Origin: Rhodocyclaceae bacterium
Lineage (GTDB): Bacteria; Pseudomonadota; Gammaproteobacteria; Burkholderiales; Rhodocyclaceae
Direction of reading: 5' to 3'
Length of the DNA: 37,520 nucleotides
NCBI GenBank assembly: GCA_013426785.1
Contig: JACDZI010000026.1
Location: forward strand, 1-37,520
Shown here: positions 34,745 to 37,520 of the stretch, piece by piece
Position numbering within the stretch: the stretch's first letter is position 1
Layout: every line of letters begins with the position of its first letter
Program-made: the position numbers and the translations under genes
Notes under the pieces: generated by a model
Seen by the model: the letters and a program-made list of their open reading frames with translations, nothing else
Told to the model about the DNA's origin: nothing
Databases searched by the model: none

Positions 34745-36568
34745 TTATTCAGCGGTTTCCTCGCGGCTGGCGCGTTTTCTTTCGTGCGGATTCAGGTAAC
34801 GCTTGCGCAGGCGGATCGATTTGGGCGTGATTTCGACCAGTTCGTCGTCGGCGATGAATTCGACGGCGCTTTCCAGCGTCAGCTGGATCGGCGGCACCAG
34901 CCGCACGGCCTCGTCGGTGCCGGAAGCGCGCACGTTGGTGAGCTGCTTGCCCTTGATCGGGTTGACCACCAGATCGTTGTCGCGGCTGTGGATGCCGATG
35001 ATCATGCCTTCGTACAACATGTCGCCCGGGCTGACGAACATGCGGCCGCGGTCTTGCAACTTCCACAGGGCGTAAGCGACGGCGGGGCCGTCTTCGGCGG
35101 ACACCAGCACGCCGTTGCGGCGCTCGGCCATCACGCCCGACCAGGGGCCGTATTCGTCGAAGACGTGGCTGGCAAGGCCGGTGCCGCGCGTCAGGGTGAG
35201 GAATTCGCCCTGGAAGCCGATCAGGCCGCGCGCCGGAATGCGGTATTCAAGGCGGACGCGACCGCGTCCGTCCGGCTGCATGTCCTGCAACTCGCCCTTG
35301 CGACGCCCGAGTTCCTCCATCACGCCGCCCTGGTGGCCTTCCTCCACGTCCACAGTGAGCATTTCGTAGGGTTCCTGCTTGCTGCCGTCGGCCAGTTCAT
35401 GCACGACAACGCGCGGCCGGCCGACCGCCATTTCGTAGCCTTCGCGGCGCATGTTTTCCAGCAGGATGGTCAGGTGCAGTTCGCCGCGCCCGGAAACCTC
35501 GAAGATGTCGGCGTTCTCGGTTTCGGCGACGCGCAGCGCCACGTTGGAGAGCAGTTCCTTGTTGAGGCGCTCGCGAATCTGGCGGCTGGTGACGAACTTG
35601 CCTTCCTTGCCGGCCAGCGGCGAGGTGTTGACCTGGAAGTTGATCGTCAGCGTCGGCTCGTCCACGCTGATCGGCGTCATGCCGACCGGGTTGGCGACAT
35701 CGCACAGCGTCACGCCGATGCCGACCTGTTCGATACCCGAAACTAGGACGATGTCGCCGGCCTCGGCGTCGAGGGCCGCCTGGCGTTCGAGCCCCTGGAA
35801 AGTCAGTACCTGCCCCACTTTTGCCGTACCGCGCGCCTCGTCGCCGTACATCACGGCAACCTGCTGGCCCGGCTTGATGTGGCCCTTCTTGATGCGGCCG
35901 ATGCCGATGCGGCCGACATACGAGTTGTAGTCGAGCGAGCAGATCTGAAGTTGCAGCGGAGCTTCGGCGTCGACGTCGGGCGGTGGCACATGCTTGAGAA
36001 TCGCCTCGTACAGTGGGCGCATGTCGGTGCCGGGCGTGTGCGAGGCCAGCATGGCGTAGCCATTCAGCGCCGAAGCGTACACGACCGGAAAATCGAGTTG
36101 TTCCTCGGTAGCACCCAGTTTGTCGAACAGTTCGAAGGTATGGTCGATCACCCAGTCGGGCCGAGCGCCCGGCCGGTCGATCTTGTTGATCACGACGATG
36201 GGCTTGAGGCCCAGCGCGAGAGCCTTCTTGGTGACGAAACGCGTCTGCGGCATCGGGCCTTCGACGGCATCCACCAGCAGCAGCACGCCATCGACCATCG
36301 ACAGGACGCGCTCCACTTCGCCGCCGAAGTCGGCGTGGCCCGGTGTATCGACGATGTTGATGTGTGTACCCTCGAAGTCGATCGCGCAGTTCTTGGCGAG
36401 GATGGTGATGCCGCGCTCCTTCTCGATGTCGTTCGAGTCCATCACCCGTTCGATCACCTGCTGGTTTTCGCGGAAAGTGCCGGACTGGCGCAGCAGTTGG
36501 TCGACGAGGGTGGTCTTGCCATGATCGACGTGGGCGATAATGGCGATGTTGCGAAGGAGACGAGACAT
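34745..36568 (-). CDS. typA: Ribosome-associated GTPase TypA/BipA
   Basis: BipA is a translational GTPase resembling EF-G that aids 50S assembly at low temperature and stress responses. The G domain has AHVDHGKTT (12-20), [21 protein letters not shown] and [16 protein letters not shown]-like domains III and V and a BipA-specific C-terminal domain follow. Length is 607, normal. Large open frames antisense to it are artefacts of its high GC codon usage. A TAGAAT element on the minus strand (36611-36616) may be its -10. A weak AACC/GGTT hairpin lies just beyond its stop (about 34722-34736). Confidence 0.97.
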   Translation of the reverse strand: MSRLLRNIAIIAHVDHGKTTLVDQLLRQSGTFRENQQVIERVMDSNDIEKERGITILAKNCAIDFEGTHINIVDTPGHADFGGEVERVLSMVDGVLLLVDAVEGPMPQTRFVTKKALALGLKPIVVINKIDRPGARPDWVIDHTFELFDKLGATEEQLDFPVVYASALNGYAMLASHTPGTDMRPLYEAILKHVPPPDVDAEAPLQLQICSLDYNSYVGRIGIGRIKKGHIKPGQQVAVMYGDEARGTAKVGQVLTFQGLERQAALDAEAGDIVLVSGIEQVGIGVTLCDVANPVGMTPISVDEPTLTINFQVNTSPLAGKEGKFVTSRQIRERLNKELLSNVALRVAETENADIFEVSGRGELHLTILLENMRREGYEMAVGRPRVVVHELADGSKQEPYEMLTVDVEEGHQGGVMEELGRRKGELQDMQPDGRGRVRLEYRIPARGLIGFQGEFLTLTRGTGLASHVFDEYGPWSGVMAERRNGVLVSAEDGPAVAYALWKLQDRGRMFVSPGDMLYEGMIIGIHSRDNDLVVNPIKGKQLTNVRASGTDEAVRLVPPIQLTLESAVEFIADDELVEITPKSIRLRKRYLNPHERKRASREETAE

Positions 36569-36662
36569 CGGGTGGGGGTGCGCGGAGCGCGGCTTGGGGA
36601 AAGGGCCGGCATTCTAGCAGAGCGCCCGGTTTGGCACGGATGGATGCGAAGGAGGCACAGGA

Positions 36663-37409
36663 ATGTTGGCAATCATCGGGGGCAGTGGGCTGACGCAGTT
36701 GGCCAGTCTGGAGGTCGCCCGCCGTCAGGTCGTGCGCACGCCTTATGGCGAACCTTCGGGCACGCTCAGTTTTGGTCGCATCGGGTCGCAGGACGTTGTT
36801 TTTCTGGCGCGTCATGGCCACGGCCATACGATTCCGCCGCACCGGGTCAATTACCGGGCCAACCTGTGGGCGCTGGTCAACGGAGCCGGGGCCACCGAAA
36901 TCATCTCGGTCGCTTCGGTGGGGGCGATTCGCGCCGATCTGGCGCCTGGCACACTGGTGGTGCCGCACCAGATCATCGACACCACCTGGGGGCGGCCGGC
37001 CACCTTCTTCGATGGTGGTGAAGCTGCCGTGGTGCATGTCGATTTCACCGTACCCTACGACAGCAGCCTGCGCGAACGCCTGCTGTGCGCGGGCGACCAG
37101 GCGGGGCTCCGGCTGGCCGGGCGGGCCGTTTATGCGGCGACCCAGGGACCCCGGCTGGAAACTGCGGCAGAAATCGACCGGCTGGAACGCGATGGCGCAG
37201 ACATCGTCGGCATGACAGGCATGCCGGAGGCGGCGCTGGCGCGCGAACTGGCAACGCCCTATGCGGCACTTTGCGTGGTGGCAAATTGGGCCGCCGGGCG
37301 GGGCGATTCGACCGTTTCAATTCAACTGGATCGGATTGAGCCGGTACTGCAAACGGCCATGGGCCAAGTGCGTACCCTCATCGGGGATTTCTGCGCGGCC
37401 GATGGTTGA
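36663..37409 (+). CDS. mtnP: S-methyl-5'-thioinosine/thioadenosine phosphorylase
   Basis: This 248-residue member of the MTAP/PNP family phosphorolyses methylthio-nucleosides in methionine salvage. IIGGSGL, ARHGHGHTIPPHRVNYRAN and DIVGMTGMPEAALARELATP are family blocks. The MTGMPEAALARE segment and short length resemble the bacterial methylthioinosine phosphorylase described in Pseudomonas, but the substrate (MTI or MTA) is not certain from sequence. AGGAG-like GGAGG precedes the ATG. It is divergent from typA, and an exact 24-bp repeat follows its stop by 5 bp. Confidence 0.9.
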   Translation: MLAIIGGSGLTQLASLEVARRQVVRTPYGEPSGTLSFGRIGSQDVVFLARHGHGHTIPPHRVNYRANLWALVNGAGATEIISVASVGAIRADLAPGTLVVPHQIIDTTWGRPATFFDGGEAAVVHVDFTVPYDSSLRERLLCAGDQAGLRLAGRAVYAATQGPRLETAAEIDRLERDGADIVGMTGMPEAALARELATPYAALCVVANWAAGRGDSTVSIQLDRIEPVLQTAMGQVRTLIGDFCAADG

Positions 37410-37414
37410 ATACC

Positions 37415-37438
37415 GCCGTCCCGCCAGCGCCGACTTTT
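37415..37438 (+). repeat. 24-bp dispersed repeat, exact copy, between convergent genes
   Basis: This exact copy lies between the mtnP stop (37407-37409) and the stop (37446-37448) of a minus-strand reading frame that enters from the right edge. Confidence 0.92.
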
Positions 37439-37445
37439 TGTCCCG

Positions 37446-37520
37446 CTACCCCTGTTGGCCCCGATTGCTTACCCGGTCCGCCTGATCAATGAACGGTGCC
37501 AGGTAATCGATGTCGGCTCC
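37446..37520 (-). CDS. 3' end of a minus-strand gene (partial)
   Basis: The minus strand is open from the window edge to a TAG at 37446-37448 and encodes 24 residues beginning GADIDYLAPFIDQADRV, which read like a real protein end. The reading frame is too short to identify. Its convergent orientation to mtnP with a repeat in the gap matches the other convergent junctions in the window. Confidence 0.45.
   Translation of the reverse strand, partial: GADIDYLAPFIDQADRVSNRGQQG

Noticed and set aside
36326-36345. Further partial repeat match in typA (AAGTCGGCGTGG)
   Set aside because: Only about nine bases match, and they encode the universally conserved GTPase segment around ADFGG; chance similarity.
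35397-37037. Long antisense or alternate-frame open reading frames over typA, mtnP, tgpA, argG and elsewhere
   Set aside because: They overlap genes with complete conserved motifs, show low-complexity Arg/Ala/Pro-rich translations and have no recognisable domains; this is typical for high-GC DNA.
1-37520. CRISPR arrays, tRNA or rRNA genes, insertion sequences
   Set aside because: No regularly spaced repeats, cloverleaf-like genes, rRNA segments or transposase genes were recognised on either strand; the 24-bp repeats are too widely and irregularly spaced for CRISPR.

Overview
The window looks like an ordinary chromosomal stretch of a betaproteobacterium, most likely from the Rhodocyclales (Dechloromonas/Azonexus-like). 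This is inferred from high GC, from betaproteobacterial families (DUF3579, DUF2788, a CobD/CbiB-like protein, BktB thiolase) and from gene order (murJ//rpsT, dapA-bamC, the cysS//L,D-transpeptidase-PPIase-lpxH cluster). I found no rRNA, tRNA, CRISPR array, insertion sequence or prophage.

Layout. 1-2339: murJ and rpsT are divergent, and a DUF3579 gene converges on rpsT. 2340-3604: a small unknown gene and an orphan ParA-type ATPase, probably an insertion. 3666-8170: an arginine operon argD-argF-argG running into DUF2788, ppnP and yajQ; argD has a promoter followed by an intrinsic terminator before its start codon. 8207-12906: a GATase-like protein, a retropepsin-like periplasmic protease, two Nudix hydrolases, a CobD-like membrane protein and a thiolase. 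12979-16974: a soluble NarX-like kinase, its NarL-like regulator and a DEAD-box RNA helicase. 16994-21057 (minus): lpxH, two cyclophilins, an L,D-transpeptidase and a TPR protein, divergent from cysS. 22653-27679: a small putative lipoprotein and a minus-strand mltB-tgpA-DUF58-moxR operon. 27752-30747: HDAC-like amidohydrolase, dapA, bamC. 30748-31818: an apparent insertion with one unknown minus-strand gene and a degraded stretch. 31819-37409: MBL-fold hydrolase, rlmD, a Bax-inhibitor-1 protein, typA and an MTA/MTI phosphorylase, then the 3' end of a further minus-strand gene.

The most unusual signal is a dispersed 24-bp repeat with core GTCCCGCCAGCGCCGAC followed by TTTT, present about 11 times (roughly one per 3.4 kb) plus one half copy. 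Copies between genes are nearly all exact and touch or closely follow stop codons, mainly at convergent gene ends. Other copies lie in frame inside genes (deaD twice, the TPR protein, mltB, the DUF58 protein, perhaps rlmD), where they encode loops or linkers. The unit is 24 bp and has no stop codon in any of its six frames. It could be an uptake-type sequence, a recognition site for a DNA-binding protein, or a small mobile repeat; the window alone cannot decide.
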